Source: Halictus rubicundus (Eukaryota; Arthropoda; Insecta; Hymenoptera; Halictidae). Taken from it: a stretch of 64,000 nt of DNA. Positions 28,638-43,500 of the stretch are shown one piece after another. The translations under genes and the position numbers were made by a program. The first letter of the stretch is position 1. The number at the start of each line of letters is the position of its first letter. Where the stretch lies: assembly GCF_050948215.1 (NCBI RefSeq), contig NW_027488577.1, positions 992,001-1,056,000 of the forward strand, read 5' to 3'. The notes beneath the pieces are model-generated. The model was not told where the DNA came from. It made no database searches and was given only the letters and a program-made list of their open reading frames with translations.

Positions 28638-31600
28638 AATATAGGATAGGATAGAGAATAGGATAGGATAGATGATATTATAGGATAGAGGATAGGATAG
28701 GATGGAGGATAGGATAGGATAGAGGATAAGATAGGATAGAGGATAGGATAGGATAGAGGGTAGGATAGGATAGAGCAGGATAGGATAGAGGATAGGATAG
28801 GATAGAGCAGGATAGGATAGAGGATAGGATAGAGGATAGGATAGGATAGAGGATAGGATAGGATAGAGGATATGATAGGATAGAGGATAGGATAGGGTAG
28901 AGGATAGGATAGGATAGATGATATTATAGGAAAGAGGATAGGATATGATAGAGGATAGGATAGGATAGAGCATAGGATAGGATAGAGGATAGGATAGGAT
29001 AGAGGATAGGATAGGATAGAGGATAGGATAGGATAGAGGATAGGATAGGATAGAGGATAGGATAGGATAGAGGATAGGATAGGATAGAGGATAGGATAGG
29101 ATAGAGGATAGGATACGATAGAGGATAGGATAGAGGATAGGATAGAGTATTGGATAGGATAGAGGATATTATAGGATAGTGGATAGGATAGGATAGCGGA
29201 TAGGATAGGATGGAGTATACGATAGAATTGAGGGTAGGATAGGGTTGAGGATAGGATAGGATCGAGGATAGGAGAAGATAGAGGATAGGATAGGATAGAG
29301 GATACGATACGATAGAGGATAGGATAGAGAATAGGATAGGATAGAGGATACGATACGATAGAGGATAGGATAGAGAATAGGATAGGATAGAGGATAGGGG
29401 ATTGGATCGGATACAGGATAGGAGACGGTAGAGGATTGGATAGGATAGAGGATAGGATAGGATATAGGATAGCATAGGATAGAGGATAGGATAGGATAGA
29501 GGATAACATAGGGGATTGGATAGCATAGAGGATAGGAGACGATAGAGGATAGGATAAGATAGAGGATAGGATAGGATAGATGATATTATAGGATAGAGGA
29601 TAGGATAGGATGGAGTATAGGATAGGATAGAGGATAGGATATAGGATTGGATAGGATAGAGGATACGATATTATAGAGGATAGGATACGATAGAAGATAG
29701 GATAGGATAGAGGATAGGATAGGATAGAGGATAGGATAGGAGAGAGGATAGGATAGGATAGAGGATAGGATAGGACAGAGGATAGGATACGGATAGAGGA
29801 TAGGATAGAATAGAGGATAGGATAGAGGATAGGATAGAGGATTGGATAGGATAGAGGATATTATAGGATAGAGGATAGTATAATATAGCGGATAGGATAG
29901 TATGGAGTATACGATAGAATTGAGGATAGGATAGGGTTGAGGATAGGATAGGATACAGGATAGGATAGGACAGAGGATAGGATAGGATAGAGGATAAGAT
30001 AATATAGAGGATAGGATAGGATAGAGGATAGGATAAAATAGAGGATAGGATGGGATACAGGATAGGATAGGATAGAGGATAGGATATAATAGAGGATAGG
30101 ATAGGATAGAGGATAGGTTAGGATAGAGGATAGGATAGGATAGAGGATAGGATAGGATAGAGGATAGGATAGGATAGAGGATAGGTTAGGATAGAGGATA
30201 GGAGAGGATAGAGGATAGGATATTATGGAGGATAGGATAGGATAGAGGATAACATAGTGGATTGGATAGCATAGAGGATAGGAGACGATAGAGGATAGGA
30301 TAGGATAGAGGATACGATAGGATAGATGATATTATAGGATAGAGGATAGGATAGGATGGAGGATAGGATAGGATAGAGGATAGGATATAGGATTGGATAG
30401 GATAGAGGATAGGATCGGATAGAGGATAGGATAGGATTGAGGATAGGAGAGGATAGAGCAGATGATAGAGCATAGGAAAGAATTGAGGATAGGATAGGAT
30501 AGAATATAGGATAGGATAGAGAATAGGATAGGATAGATGATATTATAGGATAGAGGATAGGATAGGATGGAGGATAGGATAGGATAGAGGATAAGATAGG
30601 ATAGAGGATAGGACAGGATAGAGGGTAGGATAGGATAGAGCAGGATAGGATAGAGGATAGGATAGAGGATAGGATAGAGGATAGGATAGAGGATTGGATA
30701 GGATAGAGGATATTATAGGATAGAGGATAGGATAGGACAGAGGATAGGATAGGATAGAGGAAAGGATATTATAGAGGATAGGATAGGATAGAGGATAACA
30801 TAGGGGATTGGATAGCATAGAGGATAGGAGACGATAGAGGATAGGATAGGATTGAGGATAGGATAGTAAAGACGACAGGATAGGATACAGGATACGATAT
30901 TATAGAGGATAGGATAGGATAGAGGATAGGATAGGATAGAGGATAGGATAGGATAGAGGATAGGATAGGACAGAGGATAGAATACGGATAGAGGATAGGA
31001 TAGAATAGAGGATAGTATAGAGGATAGGATAGAGGATTGGATAGGATAGAGGATACTATAGGATAGACGATAGGATAGGATAGCGGATAGGATAGTATGG
31101 AGTATACGATAGAATTGAGGATAGGATAGGGTTGAGGATAGGATAGGATACAGGATAGGATAGGACAGAGGATAGGATAGGATAGAGGATAAGATAATAT
31201 AGAGGATAGGATAGGATAGAGGATAGGATAGGATAGAGGATAGGATGGGATACAGGATAGGATAGGATAGAGGATAGGATATAATAGAGGATAGGATAGG
31301 ATAGAGGATAGGTTAGGATAGAGGATAGGATAGGATAGAGGATAGGATAGGATAGAGGATAGGATAGGATAGAGGATAGGTTAGGATAGAGGATAGGAGA
31401 GGATAGAGGATAGGATATTATGGAGGATAGGATAGGATAGAGGATAACATAGTGGATTGGATAGCATAGAGGATAGGAGACGATAGAGGATAGGATAGGA
31501 TAGAGGATACGATAGGATAGATGATATTATAGGATAGAGGATAGGATAGGATGGAGGATAGGATAGGATAGAGGATAGGATATAGGATTGGATAGGATAG

Positions 31601-34600
31601 AGGATAGGATCGGATAGAGGATAGGATAGGATTGAGGATAGGAGAGGATAGAGCAGATGATAGAGCATAGGAAAGAATTGAGGATAGGATAGGATAGAAT
31701 ATAGGATAGGATAGAGAATAGGATAGGATAGATGATATTATAGGATAGAGGATAGGATAGGATGGAGGATATGATAGGATAGAGGATAAGATAGGATAGA
31801 GGATAGGACAGGATAGAGGGTAGGATAGGATAGAGCAGGATAGGATAGAGGATAGAATAGAGGATAGGATAGAGGATAGGATAGAGGATAGGATAGAGGA
31901 TTGGATAGGATAGAGGATATTATAGGATAGAGGATAGGATAGGACAGAGGATAGGATAGGATAGAGGAAAGGATATTATAGAGGATAGGATAGGATAGAG
32001 GATAACATAGGGGATTGGATAGGATAGAGGATAGGAGACGATAGAGGATAGGATAGGATTGAGGATAGGATAGTAAAGACGACAGGATAGGATACAGGAT
32101 ACGATATTATAGAGGATAGGATAGGATAGAGGATAGGATAGGATAGAGGATAGGATAGGATAGAGGATAGGATAGGACAGAGGATAGAATACGGATAGAG
32201 GATAGGATAGAATAGAGGATAGTATAGAGGATAGGATAGAGGATTGGATAGGATAGAGGATACTATAGGATAGACGATAGGATAGGATAGCGGATAGGAT
32301 AGTATGGAGTATACGATAGAATTGAGGATAGGATAGGGTTGAGGATAGGATCGGATACAGGATAGGATAGGACAGAGGATAGGATAGGATAGAGGATAAG
32401 ATAATATAGAGGATAGGATAGGATAGAGGATAGGATAGGATAGAGGATAGGATAGGATCGAGGATAGGATAGGATAGAGGATAGGATAGGATAGAGGATA
32501 GGATAGGATATAGGATAGGATAGGATAGAGGATAGGATAGGATAGAGGATAGGATAGGATAGAGAATTGGATAGGATAGAGGATACCGTAGGATAGAGGA
32601 GAGGATAGGATTGAGGATAGGATAGTAAAGACGACAGGATAGGATACAGGATACGATATTATAGAGGATAGGATAGGATAGAGGATAGGATAGGATAGAG
32701 GATAGGATAGGACAGAGGATAGGATACGGATAGAGGATAGGATAGAATAGAGGATAGTATAGAGGATAGGATAGAGGATTGGATAGGATAGAGGATATTA
32801 TAGGATAGACGATAGGATAGGATAGCGGATAGGATAGTATGGAGTATACGATAGAATTGAGGATAGGATAGGGTTGAGGATAGGATAGGATTGAGGGTAG
32901 GAGAGGATAGAGGATAAGATAGGATAGAGGATAGGATAGGGTTGAAGATAGGATAGGATAGAGCAGGATGGGATAGAGGATAGGATAGAGGATAGGATAG
33001 GATAGAGAATACGATAGGATAGATGATATTATAGGATACAGGATAGGATAGGATGGAGGATAGGATAGGATAGAGGATAGGATATAGGATTGGATAGGAT
33101 AGAGGATATGATCGGATAGAGGATAGGATAGGATTGAGGATAGGAGAGGATAGAGCAGATGATAGAGCATAGGAAAGAATTGAGGATAGGATAGGATAGA
33201 ATATAGGATAGGATAGAGAATAGGATAGGATAGATGATATTATAGGATAGAGGATAGGATAGGATGGAGGATAGGATAGGATAGAGGATAAGATAGGATA
33301 GAGGATAGGATAGGATAGAGGGTAGGATAGGATAGAGCAGGATAGGGTAGAGGATAGGATAGAGGATAGGATAGGATAGAGGATAGGATAGGATAGAGGA
33401 TATGATAGGATAGAGGATAGGATAGGATAGAGGATAGGATAGGATAGATGATATTATAGGAAAGAGGATAGGATATGATAGAGGATAGGATAGGATAGAG
33501 GATACGATACGATAGAGGATAGGATAGAGAATAGGATAGGATAGAGGATACGATACGATAGAGGATAGGATAGAGAATAGGATAGGATAGAGGATAGGGG
33601 ATTGGATCGGATACAGGATAGGAGACGGTAGAGGATTGGATAGGATAGAGGATAGGATAGGATATAGGATAGCATAGGATAGAGGATAGGATAGGATAGA
33701 GGATAGGATAGGACAGAGGATAGGATACGGATAGAGGATAGGATAGAATAGAGGATAGGATAGAGGATAGGATAGAGGATTGGATAGGATAGAGGATATT
33801 ATAGGATAGAGGATAGGATAGGATAGCGGATAGGATAGTATGGAGTATACGATAGAATTGAGGATAGGATAGGGTTGAGGATAGGATAGGATACAGGATA
33901 GGATAGGACAGAGGATAGGATAGGATAGAGGATAGGTTAGGATAGAGGATAGGATAGGATAGAGGATAGGATAGGATAGAGGATAGGATAGGATAGAGGA
34001 TAGGTTAGGATAGAGGATAGGAGAGGATAGAGGATAGGATATTATGGAGGATAGGATAGGATAGAGGATAACATAGTGGATTGGATAGCATAGAGGATAG
34101 GAGACGATAGAGGATAGGATAGGATAGAGGATACGATAGGATAGATGATATTATAGGATAGAGGATAGGATAGGATGGAGGATAGGATAGGATAGAGGAT
34201 AGGATAGGTTAGAGGATAGGATGGGATACAGGATAGGATAGGATAGAGGATAGGATAGGATAGAGGATAGAAAAGGATAGAGGATAGGTTAGGATAGAGG
34301 ATAGGATAGGATAGAGGATAGGATATTATGGAGGATAGGATAGGATAGAGGATAACATAGTGGATTGGATAGCATAGAGGATAGGAGACGATAGAGGATA
34401 GGAGAGGATAGAGGATACGATAGGATAGATGATATTATAGGATAGAGGATAGGATAGGATGGAGGATAGGATAGGATAGAGGATAGGATATAGGATTGGA
34501 TAGGATAGAGGATAGGATCGGATAGAGGATAGGATAGGATTGAGGATAGGAGAGGATAGAGCAGATGATAGAGCATAGGAAAGAATTGAGGATAGGATAG

Positions 34601-34944
34601 GATAGAATATAGGATAGGATAGAGAATAGGATAGGATAGATGATATTATAGGATAGAGGATAGGATAGGATGGAGGATAGGATAGGATAGAGGATAAGAT
34701 AGGATAGAGGATAGGATAGGATAGAGGATAGGATAGGATTGAGGATAGGATAGGAAAGAGGACAGGATCTGATACAGGATACGATATTATAGAGGATACG
34801 ATATTATAGAGGATAGGATAGGATAGATGATAGGATAGGATAGAGGATAGGATAGGATAGAGGATAGGATAGGATAGAGGATAGGATAGGAGAGAGGATA
34901 GGATAGGATAGAGGATAGGATAGGATAGAGGATAGGATAGGATA

Positions 34945-34990
34945 GTTGATAGGATAGGATAGGATAGAGGATAGGATAGGATAGTTGATG
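34945..34990 (+). repeat. Single 17-bp monomer indel between duplication copies
   Basis: In copy A the markers GTTGATAGG (34,945) and GTTGATGGG (34,984) are 39 bp apart. In copy B they lie at 45,269 and 45,291, 22 bp apart. The 17-bp difference is one complete GAGGATAGGATAGGATA monomer. This is why the A-to-B offset changes from 10,324 to 10,307 here. Gain in A and loss in B cannot be told apart from these two copies alone. Confidence 0.9.
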
Positions 34991-37563
34991 GGATAGGATA
35001 CAGCATAGGATAGGATAGAGGATAGGATAGGATAGAGGATAGGATAGGATAGAGGATAGGATAGGATAGAGGATAGGATAGGATAGAGGATAGGATACGA
35101 TAGAGGATTGGATAGGATAGAGGATAGGATATTATAGAGGATAGGATAGGATAGAGGATAACATAGGGGATTGGATAGCATAGAGGATAGGAGACGATAG
35201 AGGATAGGATAGGATAGAGGATAGGATAGGATAGATGATATTATAGGATAGAGGCTAGGATAGGATGGAGGTTAGGATAGGATAGAGGATAGGATATAGG
35301 ATTGGATAGGATAGAGGATAGGATAGGATTGAGGATAGGATAGGATTGAGGATAGGAGAGGATAGAGCAGATGATAGAGCATAGGAAAGAATTGAGTATA
35401 GGATAGGATAGAATATAGTATAGGATAGAGAATAGGATAGGATAGATGATACTATAGGATAGAGGATAGGATAGGATGGAGGATAGGATGGGATAAGGGA
35501 TAGGATATAGGATTGGATAGGATAGAGAATAGGATAGGATAGATGATACTATAGGATAGAGGATAGGATAGGATGGAGGATAGGATAGGATAAGGGATAG
35601 GATATAGGATAGGATAGGATAGAGGATAGGATATAATAGAGGATAGGATAGGATAGAGGATAGGATAGGAGAGAGGATAGGATAGGACAGAGGATAGGAT
35701 AGGATAGAGGATAGGATAGGATAGAGGATAGGATATAGGATTGGATAGGATAGAGGATAGGATCGGATAGAGGATAGGATAGGATTGAGGATAGGAGAGG
35801 ATAGAGCAGATGATAGAGCATAGGAAAGAATTGAGGATAGGATAGGATAGAATATAGGATAGGATAGAGAATAGGATAGGATAGATGATATTATAGGATA
35901 GAGGATAGGATAGGATGGAGGATAGTATAGGATAGAGGATAGGATATAGGATTGGACAGGATAGAGGATAGGATAGGATAGAGGATAGGATAGGATAGAG
36001 GATAGGATAGGATAGAGGATAGGATAGTATAGAGGATAGGATAGGATAGAGGATAGGATAGGATAGAGGATTGGATAGGGTACAGGATAGGATAGGATAG
36101 AGGATAGGATATTATAGAGGATAGGATAGGATAGAGGATAACATAGGGGATTGGATAGCATAGAGGATAGGAGACGATAGAGGATAGGATAGGGTAGAGG
36201 ATAGGATAGGATAGATGATATTATAGGATAGAGGATAGGATAGGATAGTTGATGGGATAGGATACAGCATAGGATAGGATAGAGGATAGGATAGGATAGA
36301 GGATAAGATAGGATAGAGGATAGGATAGGATAGAGGATAGGATAGGATAGAGGATTGGATAGGATAGAGGATGCGATAGGATAGAGGATAGGATAGGATA
36401 GAGGATAGGATAGGATAGATGATATTATAGGATAGAGGATAGGATAGGATGGAGGATAGGATAGGATAGAGGATAGGATATAGGATTGGATAGGATAGAG
36501 GATAGGATCGGATAGAGGATTGGATAGGATTGAGGATAGGAGATGATAGAGCAGATGATAGAGCATAGGAAAGAATTGAGGATAGAATAGGATAGAGGAT
36601 AGGATAGGATAGAGGATAGGATAGCATAGAGGATAGGATAGGATATAGGATAGGATAGGATAGAGGATAGGATAGGATAGAGGATAGGATAGGATAGAGG
36701 ATTGGATAGGATAGAGGATACCAAAGGATAGAGGATAGGATAGGATAGAGGATAGGATAGGATAGAGGATAGGATAGGAGAGAGGATAGGATAGGACAGA
36801 GGATAGGATAGGATAGAGGATAGGATAGGATAGAGGATAGGATAGGATAGTTGATAGGATAGGACAGGATAGAGGATAGGATAGGATAGTTGATAGGATA
36901 GGATACAGGATAGGATAGGATAGAGGATAGGATAGGATAGAGGATAGGATAGGACAGAGGATAGGATAGGATAGAGGAAAGGATATTATAGAGCATAGGA
37001 TAGGATAGAGGATAACATAGGGGATTGGATAGCATAGAGGATAGGAGACGATAGAGGATAGGATAGGATAGAGGATAGGATAGGATTGAGGATAGGATAG
37101 GATAGAGGATAGGATAGGACAGAGGATAGGATACGGATAGAGGATAGAATAGAATAGAGGATAGTATAGAGGATAGGATAGAGGATTGGATAGGATAGAG
37201 GATATTATAGGATAGACGATAGGATAGGATAGCGGATAGGATAGTATGGAGTATACGATAGAATTGAGGATAGGATAGGGTTGAGGATAGGATAGGATAC
37301 AGGATAGGATAGGACAGAGGATAGGATAGGATAGAGGATAAGATAATATAGAGGATAGGATAGGATAGATGATAGGATAGGATAGAGGATAGGATGGGAT
37401 ACAGGATAGGATAGGATAGAGGATAGGATAGGATAGAGGATAGGATAGGATAGAGGATAAGTTAGGATAGAGGATAGGATAGGATAGAGGATAGGATATT
37501 ATGGAGGATAGGATAGGATAGAGGATAACATAGTGGATTGGATAGCATAGAGGATAGGAGACG

Positions 37564-40500
37564 GTAGAGGATTGGATACGATAGAGGATATTATAGGACA
37601 GAGGATGGGATAGGATTGAGGATAGAATAGGATAGAGGATAAGATAGGATAGAGGATAACATAGGGGATTGGATAGGATAGAGGATAGGAGACGATAGAG
37701 GATAGGATAGGATTGATGATAGGATAGGAAAGATTACAGGATAGGATACAGGATACGATATTATAGAGGATACGATATTATAGAGGATAGGATAGGATAG
37801 AGGATAGGATAGGATAGAGGATAGGATAGGATCGAGGATAGGATAGGATAGAGGATAGGATAGGATAGAGGATAGGATAGGATATAGGATAGGATAGGAT
37901 AGAGGATAGGATAGGATAGAGGATAGGATAGGATAGAGGATTGGATAGGATAGAGGATACCGTAGGATAGAGGATAGGATCGAATAGAGGATAGGATAGG
38001 ATTGAGGATAGGAGAGGATAGAGCAGATGATAGAGCATAGGAAAGAAATGAGGATAGGATAGGATAGAATATAGGATAGGATAGAGAATAGGATAGGATA
38101 GAGGATAGGATAGGATAGAGGATAGGATAGGATATAGGATAGGGTAGGATAGAGGATTGGATAGGAAAGAGGATACGGTTGGATAGAGGATAGGATAGGA
38201 TAGAGGATAAGATAGGATAGAGGATAACATACTGGATTGGATAGGATAGAGGATAGGAGACGGTAGAGGATTGGATAGGATAGAGGATATTATAGGACAG
38301 AGGATGGGATAGGATTGAGGATAGGATAGGATAGAGGATAAGATAGGATAGAGGATAACATAGGGGATTGGATAGGATAGAGGATAGGAGACGATAGAGG
38401 ATAGGATAGGATTGATGATAGGATAGGAAAGATTACAGGATAGGATACAGGATACGATATTATAGAGGATACGATATTATAGAGGAGAGGATAGGATAGA
38501 GGATAGGATAGGATAGAGGATAGGATAGGATCGAGGATAGGATAGGATAGAGGATAGGATAGGATAGAGGATAGGATAGGATATAGGATAGGATAGGATA
38601 GAGGATAGGATAGGATAGAGGATAGGATAGGATAGAGGATTGGATAGGATAGAGGATACCGTAGGATAGAGGATAGGATAGGATTGAGGATAGGATAGTA
38701 AAGACGACAGGATAGGATACAGGATACGATATTATAGAGGATAGGATAGGATAGAGGATAGGATAGGATAGAGGATAGGATAGGACAGAGGATAGGATAC
38801 GGATAGAGGATAGGATAGAATAGAGGATAGTATAGAGGATAGGATAGAGGATTGGATAGGATAGAGGATATTATAGGATAGACGATAGGATAGGATTGAG
38901 GATAGGAGAGGATAGAGCAGATGATAGAGCATAGGAAAGGATTGAGGATAGGATAGGATAGAATATAGGATAGGATAGAGAATAGGATAGGATAGATGAT
39001 ATTATAGGATAGAGGATAGGATAGGATGGAGGATAGGATAGGATAGAGGATAAGATAGGATAGAGGATAGGATAGGATAGAGGGTAGGATAGGATAGAGC
39101 AGGATAGGATAGAGGATAGGATAGGATAGAGCAGGATAGGATAGAGGATAGGATAGAGGATAGGATAGGATAGAGGATAGGATAGGATAGAGGATATGAT
39201 AGGATAGAGGATAGGATAGGGTAGAGGATAGGATAGGATAGATGATATTATAGGAAAGAGGATAGGATATGATAGAGGATAGGATAGGATAGAGCATAGG
39301 ATAGGATAGAGGATAGGATAGGATAGAGGATAGGATAGGATAGAGGATAGGATAGGATAGAGGATAGGATAGGATAGAGGATAGGATAGGATAGAGGATA
39401 GGATAGGATAGAGGATAGGATAGGATAGAGGATAGGATACGATAGAGGATAGGATAGAGGATAGGATAGAGTATTGGATAGGATAGAGGATATTATAGGA
39501 TAGTGGATAGGATAGGATAGCGGATAGGATAGGATGGAGTATACGATAGAATTGAGGGTAGGATAGGGTTGAGGATAGGATAGGATCGAGGATAGGAGAA
39601 GATAGAGGATAGGATAGGATAGAGGATACGATACGATAGAGGATAGGATAGAGAATAGGATAGGATAGAGGATACGATACGATAGAGGATAGGATAGAGA
39701 ATAGGATAGGATAGAGGATAGGGGATTGGATCGGATACAGGATAGGAGACGGTAGAGGATTGGATAGGATAGAGGATAGGATAGGATATAGGATAGCATA
39801 GGATAGAGGATAGGATAGGATAGAGGATAACATAGGGGATTGGATAGCATAGAGGATAGGAGACGATAGAGGATAGGATAAGATAGAGGATAGGATAGGA
39901 TAGATGATATTATAGGATAGAGGATAGGATAGGATGGAGTATAGGATAGGATAGAGGATAGGATATAGGATTGGATAGGATAGAGGATACGATATTATAG
40001 AGGATAGGATACGATAGAAGATAGGATAGGATAGAGGATAGGATAGGATAGAGGATAGGATAGGAGAGAGGATAGGATAGGATAGAGGATAGGATAGGAC
40101 AGAGGATAGGATACGGATAGAGGATAGGATAGAATAGAGGATAGGATAGAGGATAGGATAGAGGATTGGATAGGATAGAGGATATTATAGGATAGAGGAT
40201 AGTATAATATAGCGGATAGGATAGTATGGAGTATACGATAGAATTGAGGATAGGATAGGGTTGAGGATAGGATAGGATACAGGATAGGATAGGACAGAGG
40301 ATAGGATAGGATAGAGGATAAGATAATATAGAGGATAGGATAGGATAGAGGATAGGATAAAATAGAGGATAGGATGGGATACAGGATAGGATAGGATAGA
40401 GGATAGGATATAATAGAGGATAGGATAGGATAGAGGATAGGTTAGGATAGAGGATAGGATAGGATAGAGGATAGGATAGGATAGAGGATAGGATAGGATA

Positions 40501-43500
40501 GAGGATAGGTTAGGATAGAGGATAGGAGAGGATAGAGGATAGGATATTATGGAGGATAGGATAGGATAGAGGATAACATAGTGGATTGGATAGCATAGAG
40601 GATAGGAGACGATAGAGGATAGGATAGGATAGAGGATACGATAGGATAGATGATATTATAGGATAGAGGATAGGATAGGATGGAGGATAGGATAGGATAG
40701 AGGATAGGATATAGGATTGGATAGGATAGAGGATAGGATCGGATAGAGGATAGGATAGGATTGAGGATAGGAGAGGATAGAGCAGATGATAGAGCATAGG
40801 AAAGAATTGAGGATAGGATAGGATAGAATATAGGATAGGATAGAGAATAGGATAGGATAGATGATATTATAGGATAGAGGATAGGATAGGATGGAGGATA
40901 GGATAGGATAGAGGATAAGATAGGATAGAGGATAGGACAGGATAGAGGGTAGGATAGGATAGAGCAGGATAGGATAGAGGATAGGATAGAGGATAGGATA
41001 GAGGATAGGATAGAGGATTGGATAGGATAGAGGATATTATAGGATAGAGGATAGGATAGGACAGAGGATAGGATAGGATAGAGGAAAGGATATTATAGAG
41101 GATAGGATAGGATAGAGGATAACATAGGGGATTGGATAGCATAGAGGATAGGAGACGATAGAGGATAGGATAGGATTGAGGATAGGATAGTAAAGACGAC
41201 AGGATAGGATACAGGATACGATATTATAGAGGATAGGATAGGATAGAGGATAGGATAGGATAGAGGATAGGATAGGATAGAGGATAGGATAGGACAGAGG
41301 ATAGAATACGGATAGAGGATAGGATAGAATAGAGGATAGTATAGAGGATAGGATAGAGGATTGGATAGGATAGAGGATACTATAGGATAGACGATAGGAT
41401 AGGATAGCGGATAGGATAGTATGGAGTATACGATAGAATTGAGGATAGGATAGGGTTGAGGATAGGATAGGATACAGGATAGGATAGGACAGAGGATAGG
41501 ATAGGATAGAGGATAAGATAATATAGAGGATAGGATAGGATAGAGGATAGGATAGGATAGAGGATAGGATGGGATACAGGATAGGATAGGATAGAGGATA
41601 GGATATAATAGAGGATAGGATAGGATAGAGGATAGGTTAGGATAGAGGATAGGATAGGATAGAGGATAGGATAGGATAGAGGATAGGATAGGATAGAGGA
41701 TAGGTTAGGATAGAGGATAGGAGAGGATAGAGGATAGGATATTATGGAGGATAGGATAGGATAGAGGATAACATAGTGGATTGGATAGCATAGAGGATAG
41801 GAGACGATAGAGGATAGGATAGGATAGAGGATACGATAGGATAGATGATATTATAGGATAGAGGATAGGATAGGATGGAGGATAGGATAGGATAGAGGAT
41901 AGGATATAGGATTGGATAGGATAGAGGATAGGATCGGATAGAGGATAGGATAGGATTGAGGATAGGAGAGGATAGAGCAGATGATAGAGCATAGGAAAGA
42001 ATTGAGGATAGGATAGGATAGAATATAGGATAGGATAGAGAATAGGATAGGATAGATGATATTATAGGATAGAGGATAGGATAGGATGGAGGATATGATA
42101 GGATAGAGGATAAGATAGGATAGAGGATAGGACAGGATAGAGGGTAGGATAGGATAGAGCAGGATAGGATAGAGGATAGAATAGAGGATAGGATAGAGGA
42201 TAGGATAGAGGATAGGATAGAGGATTGGATAGGATAGAGGATATTATAGGATAGAGGATAGGATAGGACAGAGGATAGGATAGGATAGAGGAAAGGATAT
42301 TATAGAGGATAGGATAGGATAGAGGATAACATAGGGGATTGGATAGGATAGAGGATAGGAGACGATAGAGGATAGGATAGGATTGAGGATAGGATAGTAA
42401 AGACGACAGGATAGGATACAGGATACGATATTATAGAGGATAGGATAGGATAGAGGATAGGATAGGATAGAGGATAGGATAGGATAGAGGATAGGATAGG
42501 ACAGAGGATAGAATACGGATAGAGGATAGGATAGAATAGAGGATAGTATAGAGGATAGGATAGAGGATTGGATAGGATAGAGGATACTATAGGATAGACG
42601 ATAGGATAGGATAGCGGATAGGATAGTATGGAGTATACGATAGAATTGAGGATAGGATAGGGTTGAGGATAGGATCGGATACAGGATAGGATAGGACAGA
42701 GGATAGGATAGGATAGAGGATAAGATAATATAGAGGATAGGATAGGATAGAGGATAGGATAGGATAGAGGATAGGATAGGATCGAGGATAGGATAGGATA
42801 GAGGATAGGATAGGATAGAGGATAGGATAGGATATAGGATAGGATAGGATAGAGGATAGGATAGGATAGAGGATAGGATAGGATAGAGAATTGGATAGGA
42901 TAGAGGATACCGTAGGATAGAGGAGAGGATAGGATTGAGGATAGGATAGTAAAGACGACAGGATAGGATACAGGATACGATATTATAGAGGATAGGATAG
43001 GATAGAGGATAGGATAGGATAGAGGATAGGATAGGACAGAGGATAGGATACGGATAGAGGATAGGATAGAATAGAGGATAGTATAGAGGATAGGATAGAG
43101 GATTGGATAGGATAGAGGATATTATAGGATAGACGATAGGATAGGATAGCGGATAGGATAGTATGGAGTATACGATAGAATTGAGGATAGGATAGGGTTG
43201 AGGATAGGATAGGATTGAGGGTAGGAGAGGATAGAGGATAAGATAGGATAGAGGATAGGATAGGGTTGAAGATAGGATAGGATAGAGCAGGATGGGATAG
43301 AGGATAGGATAGAGGATAGGATAGGATAGAGAATACGATAGGATAGATGATATTATAGGATACAGGATAGGATAGGATGGAGGATAGGATAGGATAGAGG
43401 ATAGGATATAGGATTGGATAGGATAGAGGATATGATCGGATAGAGGATAGGATAGGATTGAGGATAGGAGAGGATAGAGCAGATGATAGAGCATAGGAAA

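Larger units (their letters stand above)
26541..37563 (+). repeat. Large tandem duplication, copy A (11,023 bp)
   Basis: Copy A starts at GTAGAGGATTGGATACG directly after GGAGACG and runs to the next GGAGACG at 37,563, where copy B begins with the same words. The upstream flanks differ: AACATAGGGG with GGATAG before A, AACATAGTGG with GCATAG before B. The junction therefore sits at or next to the shared GGAGACG. A matches B at offset 10,324 from about 27.5 to 34.95 kb and at 10,307 from 34.98 kb to the end. I noticed no substitution in the long stretches I compared. A carries one extra 699-bp module (three against two) and one extra 17-bp monomer near 34,960. Confidence 0.88.
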
